Below, piece after piece: positions 8,033 to 17,176 of a stretch of DNA of 64,000 nucleotides. A model generated the notes under the pieces. That model saw nothing but the letters and a program-made list of their open reading frames with translations. It did no database searches and was not told the DNA's origin. How positions within the stretch are numbered: the first letter of the stretch is position 1; the number at the start of each line of letters is the position of its first letter. The position numbers and the translations under genes were made by a program. Source of the DNA: Streptomyces sp. NBC_00523 (GTDB taxonomy: Bacteria > Actinomycetota > Actinomycetes > Streptomycetales > Streptomycetaceae); NCBI RefSeq assembly GCF_036346615.1, contig NZ_CP107837.1, forward strand, positions 227,976 through 291,975, written 5' to 3'.

Positions 8033-8842
8033 TCAGGCGTTCCAGACACCGCTGGCGGCGGCGTCCCGGGCGAAGTCGGCGAAGTCCTTCGGCTTGCGGC
8101 CGGTGGCCTCCTCGACCCCGTGCACGAGGTGGGCGTTGCGGCCGTCGAGGATCAGCCCGAACAGGTCGGCGAACTCGACGGGGAGCCCGTTCTCCTCAAG
8201 CGCCTGGCGGTACTCGTCCACGCCGACGGGGATGTACGTGATGGTGCGGCCGGTCGCCTTGCCGAGCTCCTGGGCGATGTCGCCGAAGCTGAGCAGACGC
8301 GGGCCGGACAGCTCGTACGTCTTGCCGATGTGCTTGTCGTCGGTGAGCGCGGCGACGGCGACGTCCGCGATGTCGTCGGCGTCCACGAAGGGCTCCACCG
8401 CGTCCCCGGTCGGCAGGACGATCTCGCCGGCCATGACCAGGTCGTGGAAGAAGCTCTCGCTGAAGTTCTGGTTGAACCAGCTGGCGCGGACGACGGTCCA
8501 GTCCGCGCCCGACTCCTTCACCTTGTCCTCGCTGATGACCGCGCCCTCCTCGCCGCGCCCGGACAGCAGCACCAGGCGGCGCGCCCCCTTGGCGACGGCG
8601 GCCTTCGCGAACGCGCCGACGGTCTCGGCGGCCCCCGGGAAGGCGAGGTCGGGGTAGTAGGTGATGTAGACGGCGCTCACCCCGTCGAGGGCGGCGTCCC
8701 AGGTCGCGGGGTCCTCCCAGACGAAGGGGGGCGTGCCGGAGCGCGATCCGATGCGTACGGGGAGCCCTTTGGCGGACAGCCGATCGGCGACCCGCCGCCC
8801 GGTCTTGCCCGTGCCGCCGATCACAAGGGTCGTGTTCGTCAT
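8033..8842 (-). CDS. NmrA-like NAD(P)-binding protein
   Basis: The 269-residue product begins with a dinucleotide fold (TTLVIGGTGKTGRRVADRL) and carries the NmrA-family layout with DADDIADVAVAALTDD near residue 170. Members are atypical short-chain dehydrogenases acting as reductases or redox sensors. ATG 8842 is chosen because the fold begins at once; an upstream ATG at 8899 adds 19 polar residues with no clear fold. It is monocistronic, followed by a strong hairpin. A paralogue-like gene lies at 53095-53961. The function in the cluster is unknown. Confidence 0.75.
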   Translation of the reverse strand: MTNTTLVIGGTGKTGRRVADRLSAKGLPVRIGSRSGTPPFVWEDPATWDAALDGVSAVYITYYPDLAFPGAAETVGAFAKAAVAKGARRLVLLSGRGEEGAVISEDKVKESGADWTVVRASWFNQNFSESFFHDLVMAGEIVLPTGDAVEPFVDADDIADVAVAALTDDKHIGKTYELSGPRLLSFGDIAQELGKATGRTITYIPVGVDEYRQALEENGLPVEFADLFGLILDGRNAHLVHGVEEATGRKPKDFADFARDAAASGVWNA

Positions 8843-9111
8843 GTTCGTCCCGTCTGTCGTGGCCTGCGTGGTGGTGTGGTGCTCGTCGTTACTCGTCATG
8901 AGGGAGTGGGCGCGTGCGGAGGGATATGGGGGTCCGCACGGTGGCGGCGGTGGCGGCGCTCTCCGGTGGGGGGTGGCTGCGGAAGGACCGTCGGGTACGG
9001 CCTTCATCCGCAGCGTAGGCAGCCCCTCGCCGCACGAGCCACGTCACCGGGCCTCGTCTCTAGCGGTTCTCCAGGGGGTCTCTGGGCGATCACCTCGTAC
9101 GGCTGTGGGGG

Positions 9112-10563
9112 TCAGTAGCGGTAGTGGTCGGGCTTGTACGGGCCGTCGACCTCGACACCGATGTACGAAGCCTGCTCCGGGCGAAGGGTCGTCAGCTTGA
9201 CGCCGAGGGCGTCGAGGTGGAGACGGGCGACCTTCTCGTCCAGGTGCTTGGGCAGCACGTACACGTCGGTCGGGTACTCCTCGGGCTTCGTGAACAGCTC
9301 GATCTGGGCCAGGGTCTGGTCCGCGAACGAGTTGGACATGACGAACGACGGGTGGCCGGTCGCGTTGCCCAGGTTCAACAGACGCCCCTCGGACAGCACG
9401 ATCAGGACCTTCCCCTCCGGGAACGTCCAGGTGTGGACCTGCGGCTTGACCTCGTCCTTGACGATGCCATCGATCTTCGCCAGACCGGCCATGTCGATCT
9501 CGTTGTCGAAGTGGCCGATGTTCCCGACGATGGCCTGGTGCTTCATCCGGGCCATGTCCGAGGCCATGATGATGTCCTTGTTGCCCGTCGTCGTGACGAA
9601 GATGTCGGCCTGCTCCACCACGTCGTCCAGGGTGGCGACCTGATAGCCGTCCATCGCCGCCTGCAACGCGCAGATCGGATCGATCTCCGTGATGATCACC
9701 CGGGCACCCTGACCGCGCAGCGACTCCGCGCAGCCCTTGCCCACATCGCCGTAACCGCAGACCACGGCGGTTTTCCCGCCGATCAGGACGTCGGTGGCGC
9801 GGTTGATGCCGTCGATCAGCGAGTGGCGGCAGCCGTACTTGTTGTCGAACTTCGACTTCGTCACCGCGTCGTTCACGTTGATCGCGGGGAACAACAGGCT
9901 TCCGTCGCGATTCATCTCGTACAGGCGGTGGACACCGGTCGTGGTCTCCTCCGTGACGCCACGGATCTCGGACGCCAGCTGCGTCCACTTCTGCGGCGAC
10001 TCACCCAGCGTCCGGTTCAGCAGCGTGAGGATGTAGGCGAACTCCTCGCTGTCCGCCGTCGCCGGGTCCGGAACCGCACCCGCCTTCTCGAACTCGACGC
10101 CCTTGTGGACCAGGAGCGTGGCGTCACCACCGTCGTCCAGGATCATGTTCGGACCACCGGTCGGCGTGTTCGGCCAGGTCAGCGCCTGCTCCGTGCACCA
10201 CCAGTACTCCTCCAGCGACTCACCCTTCCAGGCGAAGACCGGGACACCGGCGGGCGCCTCGGGCGTGCCGTCCGGGCCGACCGCGATCGCGGCGGCCGCG
10301 TGGTCCTGGGTCGAGAAGATGTTGCAGGACGCCCAGCGCACCTGCGCACCCAGCGCGACCAGGGTCTCGATCAGCACCGCCGTCTGCACGGTCATGTGCA
10401 GCGAACCGGTGATACGGGCACCCGCCAGCGGCTGCGCGGCGGCGTACTCCTTGCGGATCGACATCAGACCGGGCATCTCGTGCTCGGCCAAGGTGATCTC
10501 CTTGCGCCCGAAAGCGGCGAGGGAGAGATCGGCGACCTTGAAATCAATGGTCTCAACTGGCAT
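9112..10563 (-). CDS. sahH: S-adenosylhomocysteine hydrolase
   Basis: The 483-residue protein is full length for the actinobacterial enzyme. The NAD motif VVCGYGDVGKGCAESL is near residue 266. The C-terminus ends in DGPYKPDHYRY, typical of the family. It splits SAH to adenosine and homocysteine and so removes the inhibitory product of methyltransferases. It is the last gene of the metK-adoK-metH-metF-sahH operon, and its ATG at 10563 lies 11 bases inside the 3' end of metF. Confidence 0.97.
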   Translation of the reverse strand: MPVETIDFKVADLSLAAFGRKEITLAEHEMPGLMSIRKEYAAAQPLAGARITGSLHMTVQTAVLIETLVALGAQVRWASCNIFSTQDHAAAAIAVGPDGTPEAPAGVPVFAWKGESLEEYWWCTEQALTWPNTPTGGPNMILDDGGDATLLVHKGVEFEKAGAVPDPATADSEEFAYILTLLNRTLGESPQKWTQLASEIRGVTEETTTGVHRLYEMNRDGSLLFPAINVNDAVTKSKFDNKYGCRHSLIDGINRATDVLIGGKTAVVCGYGDVGKGCAESLRGQGARVIITEIDPICALQAAMDGYQVATLDDVVEQADIFVTTTGNKDIIMASDMARMKHQAIVGNIGHFDNEIDMAGLAKIDGIVKDEVKPQVHTWTFPEGKVLIVLSEGRLLNLGNATGHPSFVMSNSFADQTLAQIELFTKPEEYPTDVYVLPKHLDEKVARLHLDALGVKLTTLRPEQASYIGVEVDGPYKPDHYRY

Positions 10564-11428
10564 GGAGGCTCCTAGTGCTCATGACGTTGCGGTGGATGTC
10601 GAGGGTCGCCGTCGACTTGTTCAGCGTGATGTAGTGCAGCCCGGGCGCGCCTTCGGCGAGCAGCCGGTCGGCCATCAGCGTCGCGTGGGCCACGCCGATC
10701 TCGTACGCGATGTCGGGCCGGTGCTGCGCGGCTTCCAGGCGGTGGGCCAGGTCCTCGGGGAACGCGGCGTCGGAGAGTTCCGCGAAGCGGCGGATCTGCC
10801 GGACGTCGGTGGCCGGCATGATCTCCGGGATGATCGGGGTGGTGCAGCCGGCCGCCGCCACCCGGTCCCGCAGCCGCAGGTAGTCCTCCACGTCGAAGAA
10901 CATCTGCGTGATGGCGTAGTCGGCGCCGGCGCGGCACTTGGCGACGAAGTGCCGGATGTCGCTGTCCCAGTCGGCCGAGCGCGGGTGCCGCTCGGGGAAG
11001 GCGGCGACACCGATGGTGAAGTCCCCCAGCGAACGGACCAGTTCGACCAGCTGGTAGGCGTGGTGGAAGCCGTCCGGATGCGCGGTCCACTCCCCCTTGG
11101 GGTCCCCGGGCGGGTCGCCCCGCAGGACCAGTACGTCCCGCACCCCGGCGTCCGCGTACTGGCCGATGATGTGCCGCAGCTCGGCCACCGAGTGCCCGAC
11201 GGCGGTCAGGTGGGCGACGGGCCGCAGGGTCGTCTCGGTCACCAGGCGCTTCGTGACCTCGATGGTGCGGTCCCTGGAAGACCCGCCCGCGCCGTAGGTG
11301 ACGGACACGAAGTCGGGGCCCAGCGGCTCCAGGCGGCGGATGGCCTGCCACAGGGTCCGCTCGCCCTGGGCGGTGCGGGGCGGGAAGAACTCGAAGGAGT
11401 ACGTCGGACGGTCCGCGACCGGGCCCAT
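10553..11428 (-). CDS. metF: 5,10-methylenetetrahydrofolate reductase
   Basis: The 291-residue protein has the MetF start (YSFEFFPPRT), VSVTYGAGGSSRDRT for flavin/folate binding, and full family length. It reduces methylene-THF to methyl-THF, the methyl donor of MetH. Its ATG at 11428 overlaps the metH stop (ATGA) and its 3' end overlaps sahH, so the operon is tightly coupled. Its presence in a polyketide cluster points to a demand for methyl groups. Confidence 0.96.
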   Translation of the reverse strand: MGPVADRPTYSFEFFPPRTAQGERTLWQAIRRLEPLGPDFVSVTYGAGGSSRDRTIEVTKRLVTETTLRPVAHLTAVGHSVAELRHIIGQYADAGVRDVLVLRGDPPGDPKGEWTAHPDGFHHAYQLVELVRSLGDFTIGVAAFPERHPRSADWDSDIRHFVAKCRAGADYAITQMFFDVEDYLRLRDRVAAAGCTTPIIPEIMPATDVRQIRRFAELSDAAFPEDLAHRLEAAQHRPDIAYEIGVAHATLMADRLLAEGAPGLHYITLNKSTATLDIHRNVMSTRSLHAS

Positions 11429-14400
11429 CACCGGCCACCCCCGGCCCGGCCCGCGTTGAAGTACGAGGCCTCGGGGTGGTGGACGACGATGGCGTCGGTG
11501 GACTGCTCCGGGTGGAGCTGGAACTCCTCGGACAGGTGCACCCCGATCCGCTCCGGCCGCAGCAGGTCCGCGATCTTGGCCCGGTCCTCCAGATCGGGGC
11601 AGGCCGGGTAGCCCAGCGAGTAGCGGCAGCCCTGGTACTCGGTGCGCAGCATGCCGTCTAGGCCGTCGGGTTCGCGGTCGGCGATCCCGAGTCCGGCGCG
11701 GACGCGCGCGTGCCAGTACTCGGCCAGCGCCTCCGCCAGCTGCACGGAGAGGCCGTGGAGTTCGAGGTAGTCGCGGTACGAGCCGGAGGCGAAGAGCTCC
11801 GCGGTGGCCTCGCCGATCTTCGAGCCGACGGTCACGATCTGGAGCCCGACGACGTCCGTCTCGCCGGACTCCTCCGGCCGGAAGAAGTCCGCCAGGCACA
11901 GATGGCGGCCGCGCGACTGGCGGGGGAAGGTGAACCGGGTCCGTTCGTGCCCGTTCTCGTCCAGGATGATCAGGTCGTCGCCCTTGGACACGCACGGGAA
12001 ATAGCCGTGCACGACGGCCGCTTCGAGCAGGTTCTCCGTACGCAGCCGGTCCAGCCACATCCGCAGCCTCGGCCGGCCCTCCGCCTCGATCGTGTCGCCC
12101 TTCAGCCCCCACTGGCCCTTGAACAGGGCGGCCTCGTCCAGCCAGGAGGCGTACTCCTTGTGCGGGATGCCCTTGACGACCCGGCTGCCCCAGAACGGCG
12201 GGGCGGGGACGGGGTTGTCGACCGCGACGTCCGACCGGCCGACGTTCACCGGCTCCTCGAACTGCGGCTCCCTCAGCGGTACGCGGCGCTGCTTGAGCGG
12301 GGGCAGGGTTGCGCCGGGGACGCCGCGCTTGACGGCGATCAGCGCGTCCATCAGGCGCAGGCCCTCGAAGGCGTCGCGCGCGTAGCGCACCTCGCCCTCG
12401 TACAGCTCGTGCAGATCCTGCTCGACGTAGGCGCGGGTCAGAGCCGCGCCGCCGAGGATCACCGGGTAGTCGGCGGCCAGCTTGCGCTGGTTCAGCTCCT
12501 CCAGGTTCTCCTTCATGATCACCGTGGACTTGACCAGCAGCCCCGACATCCCGATGACGTCGGCCTTGTGCTCCACCGCCGCGTCGAGGATGGCCGAAAC
12601 GGGCTGCTTGATGCCCAGGTTGACCACGTTGTAGCCGTTGTTGGAGAGGATGATGTCGACCAGGTTCTTGCCGATGTCGTGGACGTCGCCCCGGACGGTG
12701 GCCAGCACGATCGTGCCCTTGCCCTCCTCGCCCTCGGCCCGCTCCATGTGCGGTTCGAGGAACGCCACCGCGGCCTTCATGACCTCGGCGGACTGGAGGA
12801 CGAACGGCAGCTGCATCCGGCCGGAGCCGAACAGCTCACCGACGACCTTCATGCCCTCCAACAGCGTGTCATTGACGATGTCCAGGGCCTTGCGGGTGGT
12901 CAGCGCCTCGGAGAGGTCGTCCTCCAGGCCGTTCTTCTCCCCGTCGATGATGCGGCGCTGAAGCCGCTCGTCCAGCGGCAGGGCGGCCAGCTCCTCGGCC
13001 CTGCCCTCCTTCATCGACTTCATGTTGACGCCCTCGAACAGCTCCATGAGCTTCTGCAGGGGGTCATAGCCCTCGGCGCGCCGGTCGTAGATCAGGTCGA
13101 GGGCGACCTTGACCTGCTCCTCCTCCAGGCGGGCGATCGGCAGGATCTTCGACGCGTGCACGATCGCCGAATCCAGGCCCGCCTTCACGCACTCGTCCAG
13201 GAAGACCGAGTTCAGCACGACGCGGGCGGCCGGGTTGAGGCCGAAGGAGATGTTCGACAGGCCCAGGGTCGTCTGCACGTCCGGGTGACGCCGCTTCAGC
13301 TCGCGGATCGCCCCGATGGTGGCGATCCCGTCCTTGCGGGACTCCTCCTGACCGGTGCAGATCGTGAACGTCAGGGTGTCGATGAGAATGTCCGACTCGC
13401 GGATGCCCCAGTTGCCCGTCAGGTCCGCGATGAGCCGTTCGGCGATGGCGACCTTGTGCTCGACGGTGCGGGCCTGGCCCTCCTCGTCGATCGTCAGCGC
13501 GATCAGCGCCGCGCCGTGCTCCGCGGCCAGCTCGGTGACCTTGGCGAAGCGGGACTCGGGCCCGTCCCCGTCCTCGTAGTTGACCGAATTGACGACGGCC
13601 CGCCCGCCCAGCCGTTCCAGGCCGGTGCGCAACACGTCCACCTCGGTGGAGTCCAGCACGATCGGCAGGGTCGACGCGGTCCCCAGACGACCCGCGAGCT
13701 CGTCCATGTCGGCGACCCCGTCACGGCCCACGTAGTCCACGCACAGGTCGAGCATGTGCGCGCCCTCACGGACCTGCTCCCGGGCCATCTCCACGCAGTC
13801 GTCCCAGCGGCCTTCGAGCATGGCCTCCCGGAACTTCTTCGACCCGTTGGCGTTCGTCCGCTCACCGATCGCCAGATACGCCGTGTCCTGACGGAACGGC
13901 ACCGTCTGGTAGAGCGAGGCGGCACCCGGCTCCGGCTGCGGGACGCGGTCCGGCGGCACGCTGCCGCGTACCCGCTCCACCACCGCCCGCAGGTGGTCCG
14001 GCGTCGTCCCGCAGCAGCCACCGACCAGCGACAGGGCGTAGTCCCGTACGAACGCCTGCTGCGCGTCCGCCAGGCCGTCGGGCCCGAGCGGGAAGTAGGC
14101 GCCGTCCGCGCCCAGCACCGGCAGACCCGCGTTGGGCATGCACATCAGCGGGGTCGCCGAGTGGCGGGCCAGGTGGCGCAGGTGCTCGGTCATCTCGGCC
14201 GGACCGGTCGAGCAGTTCAGGCCGATGAGGTCGATGCCCAGCGGCTCCAGGACCGTGAGCGCCGCGCCGATGTCCGAACCCAGGAGCATCGTCCCGGTCG
14301 TCTCGAAGGCGAGCGAGCAGATCAGCGGGACCCGCACCCCGGTCGCGTCCATCGCCCGGCGCGCGCCGACCAGACCGGCCTTCGTCTGGAGGAGGTCCTG

Positions 14401-14898
14401 CGTCGTCTCCACGATCAGCGCGTCGGCGCCACCGGCGAGCAGCCCCTCGGCGTTCGCCTGGAAGCCGTCCCGGATCGTGGCGTACCGGATGTGACCGAGC
14501 GAGGGCAGCTTGGTGCCCGGGCCCATGGAGCCGAGGACCCACCGCTGTTCGCCGGTGGACGCGGTGAACGCGTCGGCGGCCTCCCGGGCGATGCGCGCAC
14601 CGGCCTCCGACAGCTCGTGGACCCGCTCGGGGATGTCGTACTCGCCGAGCGCCGCGTGGTTCGCCCCGAAGGTGTTCGTCTCGACGCAGTCGACGCCGAC
14701 GGCGAAGTACGCGTCGTGGACCGAGCGCACGATGTCGGGGCGGGTCACGTTGAGGACTTCGTTGCACCCTTCCAGCTGCTGGAAGTCCTCAAGCGTCGGG
14801 TCCTGGGCCTGGAGCATGGTGCCCATCGCGCCGTCGGCCACCACCACACGGGTGGCGAGCGCGTCCCGGAGCGCGGCGACCCGCTCCCCCGCGGTCAT
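11428..14898 (-). CDS. metH: Cobalamin-dependent methionine synthase
   Basis: The 1156-residue protein has all four modules: homocysteine-binding barrel with the zinc motif GGCCGTTPDHL (about residue 295), pterin-binding barrel, cobalamin domain with DVHDIGKNLV (about residue 736, His ligand of B12), and the C-terminal reactivation domain (ending near HHPEASYFNAGRAGGGR). It transfers methyl from methyl-THF to homocysteine. ATG 14898 overlaps the adoK stop by 4 nt. A plasmid-borne copy of this normally chromosomal gene is notable. Confidence 0.97.
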   Translation of the reverse strand: MTAGERVAALRDALATRVVVADGAMGTMLQAQDPTLEDFQQLEGCNEVLNVTRPDIVRSVHDAYFAVGVDCVETNTFGANHAALGEYDIPERVHELSEAGARIAREAADAFTASTGEQRWVLGSMGPGTKLPSLGHIRYATIRDGFQANAEGLLAGGADALIVETTQDLLQTKAGLVGARRAMDATGVRVPLICSLAFETTGTMLLGSDIGAALTVLEPLGIDLIGLNCSTGPAEMTEHLRHLARHSATPLMCMPNAGLPVLGADGAYFPLGPDGLADAQQAFVRDYALSLVGGCCGTTPDHLRAVVERVRGSVPPDRVPQPEPGAASLYQTVPFRQDTAYLAIGERTNANGSKKFREAMLEGRWDDCVEMAREQVREGAHMLDLCVDYVGRDGVADMDELAGRLGTASTLPIVLDSTEVDVLRTGLERLGGRAVVNSVNYEDGDGPESRFAKVTELAAEHGAALIALTIDEEGQARTVEHKVAIAERLIADLTGNWGIRESDILIDTLTFTICTGQEESRKDGIATIGAIRELKRRHPDVQTTLGLSNISFGLNPAARVVLNSVFLDECVKAGLDSAIVHASKILPIARLEEEQVKVALDLIYDRRAEGYDPLQKLMELFEGVNMKSMKEGRAEELAALPLDERLQRRIIDGEKNGLEDDLSEALTTRKALDIVNDTLLEGMKVVGELFGSGRMQLPFVLQSAEVMKAAVAFLEPHMERAEGEEGKGTIVLATVRGDVHDIGKNLVDIILSNNGYNVVNLGIKQPVSAILDAAVEHKADVIGMSGLLVKSTVIMKENLEELNQRKLAADYPVILGGAALTRAYVEQDLHELYEGEVRYARDAFEGLRLMDALIAVKRGVPGATLPPLKQRRVPLREPQFEEPVNVGRSDVAVDNPVPAPPFWGSRVVKGIPHKEYASWLDEAALFKGQWGLKGDTIEAEGRPRLRMWLDRLRTENLLEAAVVHGYFPCVSKGDDLIILDENGHERTRFTFPRQSRGRHLCLADFFRPEESGETDVVGLQIVTVGSKIGEATAELFASGSYRDYLELHGLSVQLAEALAEYWHARVRAGLGIADREPDGLDGMLRTEYQGCRYSLGYPACPDLEDRAKIADLLRPERIGVHLSEEFQLHPEQSTDAIVVHHPEASYFNAGRAGGGR

Positions 14899-15878
14899 GA
14901 CGCACCGCCCAGGACGGGGGCGAGCGCGGTCGCCGCCTCGGAGCCGTACTGCCGCCGCAGGATGTCCAGCAGCCGCCCGGCCTCCGGCTCGTACGCCTGG
15001 GACCCCACGGCGGCCAGCGCCAGCGAGGCGACCGCGCAGCCGAGGCGCGCAGCCTGTTCCGGGCCGGCTCCCCGGACCGTCGCGGCGAGGAAGCCCGCGC
15101 GGAACGCGTCGCCCACCCCGGTCGGGTCGGCCGTCTCGACGCCCGCAATGCCCGGCACGGTCAGGGCGGGGGCACCGGCGCTCTCGATGCGGACGCCCCG
15201 CGCGCCGAGCGTGGTGACCCAGGTGCCGACGCGGCCCAGCACGTCGTCGCGGTCCCAGGAGGCGCGTTCCAGCAGGAGGGCCGCCTCGTACTCGTTGGTG
15301 AACAGCCACCGGGCGCCGTCGACCAGTTCGCGCACCTCGTCACCGCCGAGGCGGGCGAGCTGCTGGGAGGGGTCGGCGGCGAAGGGGACGCCGAGGGTCC
15401 GGCAGGCCGCGGTGTGCCGGAGCATGGCGGCCGGGTCGTCGGGGGCGACGAGGACGAAGCCGACGCCACCGGCCCGGGCCGCCTCTGCGGTCAGGTCGAT
15501 CTCCCGGGCCTCCGCCATGGCGCCCGCGTAGAACGCCGCGATCTGGTTGTCGTCCTGGTCGGTGATGCACGAGAAACGGGCGGTCTGCCGCTCGTCGCTC
15601 ACGCGCACCGCACCGGTGTCGACCCCGTGCTCCTTGAGCCACACCTCGTACGTGGCGAAGTCGCTGCCGACGGCGCCGACCAGCAGCGGATCCAGTCCGA
15701 GCGAGCCGAGCCCGAAGGCGATGTTGGCCGCCACTCCGCCGCGCCGCACCTCCAGGTCGTCCACGAGGAACGAGAGCGACACATGGGCGAGCTGGTCGGC
15801 GATGAGCTGGTCCGCGAACCGGCCCGGGAAGACCATCAGGTGGTCGGTGGCTATGGAGCCTGTCACCGCGATACGCAT
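14895..15878 (-). CDS. adoK: PfkB-family sugar kinase, probable adenosine kinase
   Basis: The 327-residue product is a ribokinase-fold protein: RRGGVAANIAFGLGSLG near residue 45 and the anion-hole/catalytic motif DPTGVGDAFRAGF near residue 250. Adenosine kinase removes the adenosine released by SahH and so pulls SAH hydrolysis forward. The adenosine assignment rests on operon context (between metK and metH) rather than on a unique motif; other PfkB sugars cannot be excluded. It follows metK by 39 nt and overlaps metH by 4 nt. Confidence 0.82.
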   Translation of the reverse strand: MRIAVTGSIATDHLMVFPGRFADQLIADQLAHVSLSFLVDDLEVRRGGVAANIAFGLGSLGLDPLLVGAVGSDFATYEVWLKEHGVDTGAVRVSDERQTARFSCITDQDDNQIAAFYAGAMAEAREIDLTAEAARAGGVGFVLVAPDDPAAMLRHTAACRTLGVPFAADPSQQLARLGGDEVRELVDGARWLFTNEYEAALLLERASWDRDDVLGRVGTWVTTLGARGVRIESAGAPALTVPGIAGVETADPTGVGDAFRAGFLAATVRGAGPEQAARLGCAVASLALAAVGSQAYEPEAGRLLDILRRQYGSEAATALAPVLGGAS

Positions 15879-15917
15879 TCGAACTCCTGTCCTCTCGACT
15901 GGGCCGGTGGACGCCGG

Positions 15918-17129
15918 TCAGAGACCGGCGGCGGCCTTGAGCTGCTCGACGCGGTCGGTGCGCTCCCAGGTGAAGTCGGGCAGCTCGCGGCCAAAGTGCC
16001 CGTAGGCGGCGGTCTGCCGGTAGATGGGGCGCAGCAGGTCCAGGTCGCGGATGACGGCGGCCGGGCGCAGGTCGAAGACCTCGCGGATGGCACTCTCGAT
16101 CCGGGCCTGCGCGACCTTCGCGGTGCCGAAGGTCTCCACGAAGAGACCGACCGGCTCCGCCTTGCCGATCGCGTAGGCGACCTGGACCTCGCAGCGGGTG
16201 GCGAGGCCGGCGGCGACGACGTTCTTGGCGACCCAGCGCGTCGCGTACGCCGCCGAGCGGTCCACCTTCGACGGGTCCTTGCCGGAGAAGGCGCCGCCGC
16301 CGTGCCGGGCGTAGCCCCCGTAGGTGTCGATGATGATCTTGCGGCCGGTGAGACCGGCGTCGCCCATAGGGCCGCCGATCTCGAAGCGGCCGGTCGGGTT
16401 GACCAGGAGCCGGTAGTCGTCGGTCTCCAGCTTGATGCCCTCGTCGGCGAGTTCGTTCAGGACGTGCTCCACGACGTGCTCGCGGATGTCGGGGGCCAGC
16501 AGGCCGTCGAGGTCGATGTCCGCGGCGTGCTGGCTGGAGACGACGACCGTGTCCAGGCGCACCGGGCGGCTGCCCAGGTAACCGATCGTCACCTGGGTCT
16601 TGCCGTCGGGGCGCAGGTAGGGGACGGTGCCGTTCTTGCGGACCTCGGTGAGGCGCCGCGAGAGCCGGTGCGCCAGGTCGATCGGCAGCGGCATCAGGCT
16701 GGGCGTCTCGTCGCACGCGTAGCCGAACATGAGCCCCTGGTCGCCGGCGCCCTGCTGGTCGAGCGTGTCGTCGCCGGAGCCGTCGACGCGCTTCTCGTAC
16801 GCCGTGTCGACGCCCTGCGCGATGTCCGGGGACTGCGCGCCGATGGAGACGGAGACCCCGCAGGAGGTGCCGTCGAAGCCCTTGGCGGAGGAGTCGTAGC
16901 CGATGTCGAGGATGGCCTGGCGCACGATGCCCGGCACGTCCGCGTACGCCGACGTCGTCACCTCGCCCGCGATGTGGACCTGTCCGGTCGTGATCAGGGT
17001 CTCCACCGCGACGCGGGAGCCCGGGTCCTGTGCGAGGAGCGCGTCCAGGATCGCGTCGCTGATCTGGTCGGCGATCTTGTCGGGGTGTCCCTCGGTCACG
17101 GACTCCGAGGTGAACAGACGTGTCGTCAT
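15918..17129 (-). CDS. metK: S-adenosylmethionine synthetase
   Basis: The 403-residue protein is full length. It begins MTTRLFTSESVTEGHPDK (ATP site), with GAGDQGLMFGY near residue 120 and GGGAFSGKD near residue 275. It makes SAM from methionine and ATP. An AGGAG ribosome site precedes ATG 17129. It follows the condensation-like gene by 47 nt and precedes adoK, so SAM synthesis, use and recovery are encoded in one transcript. Confidence 0.97.
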   Translation of the reverse strand: MTTRLFTSESVTEGHPDKIADQISDAILDALLAQDPGSRVAVETLITTGQVHIAGEVTTSAYADVPGIVRQAILDIGYDSSAKGFDGTSCGVSVSIGAQSPDIAQGVDTAYEKRVDGSGDDTLDQQGAGDQGLMFGYACDETPSLMPLPIDLAHRLSRRLTEVRKNGTVPYLRPDGKTQVTIGYLGSRPVRLDTVVVSSQHAADIDLDGLLAPDIREHVVEHVLNELADEGIKLETDDYRLLVNPTGRFEIGGPMGDAGLTGRKIIIDTYGGYARHGGGAFSGKDPSKVDRSAAYATRWVAKNVVAAGLATRCEVQVAYAIGKAEPVGLFVETFGTAKVAQARIESAIREVFDLRPAAVIRDLDLLRPIYRQTAAYGHFGRELPDFTWERTDRVEQLKAAAGL

Positions 17130-17176
17130 GACTCTCCTGAGGTGTGAGGTGGGGCGGTTGACGGTGACCGCGGCGG

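Noticed and set aside
9008..9111. Possible SAH riboswitch near sahH
   Set aside because: The segment is downstream of sahH, not upstream, and I see no conserved riboswitch core upstream of metK or sahH.
11710..15531. 1273-codon open frame on the + strand
   Set aside because: It is antisense to metH and adoK, which have full motifs and coupled starts; the long frame is a GC-bias shadow.
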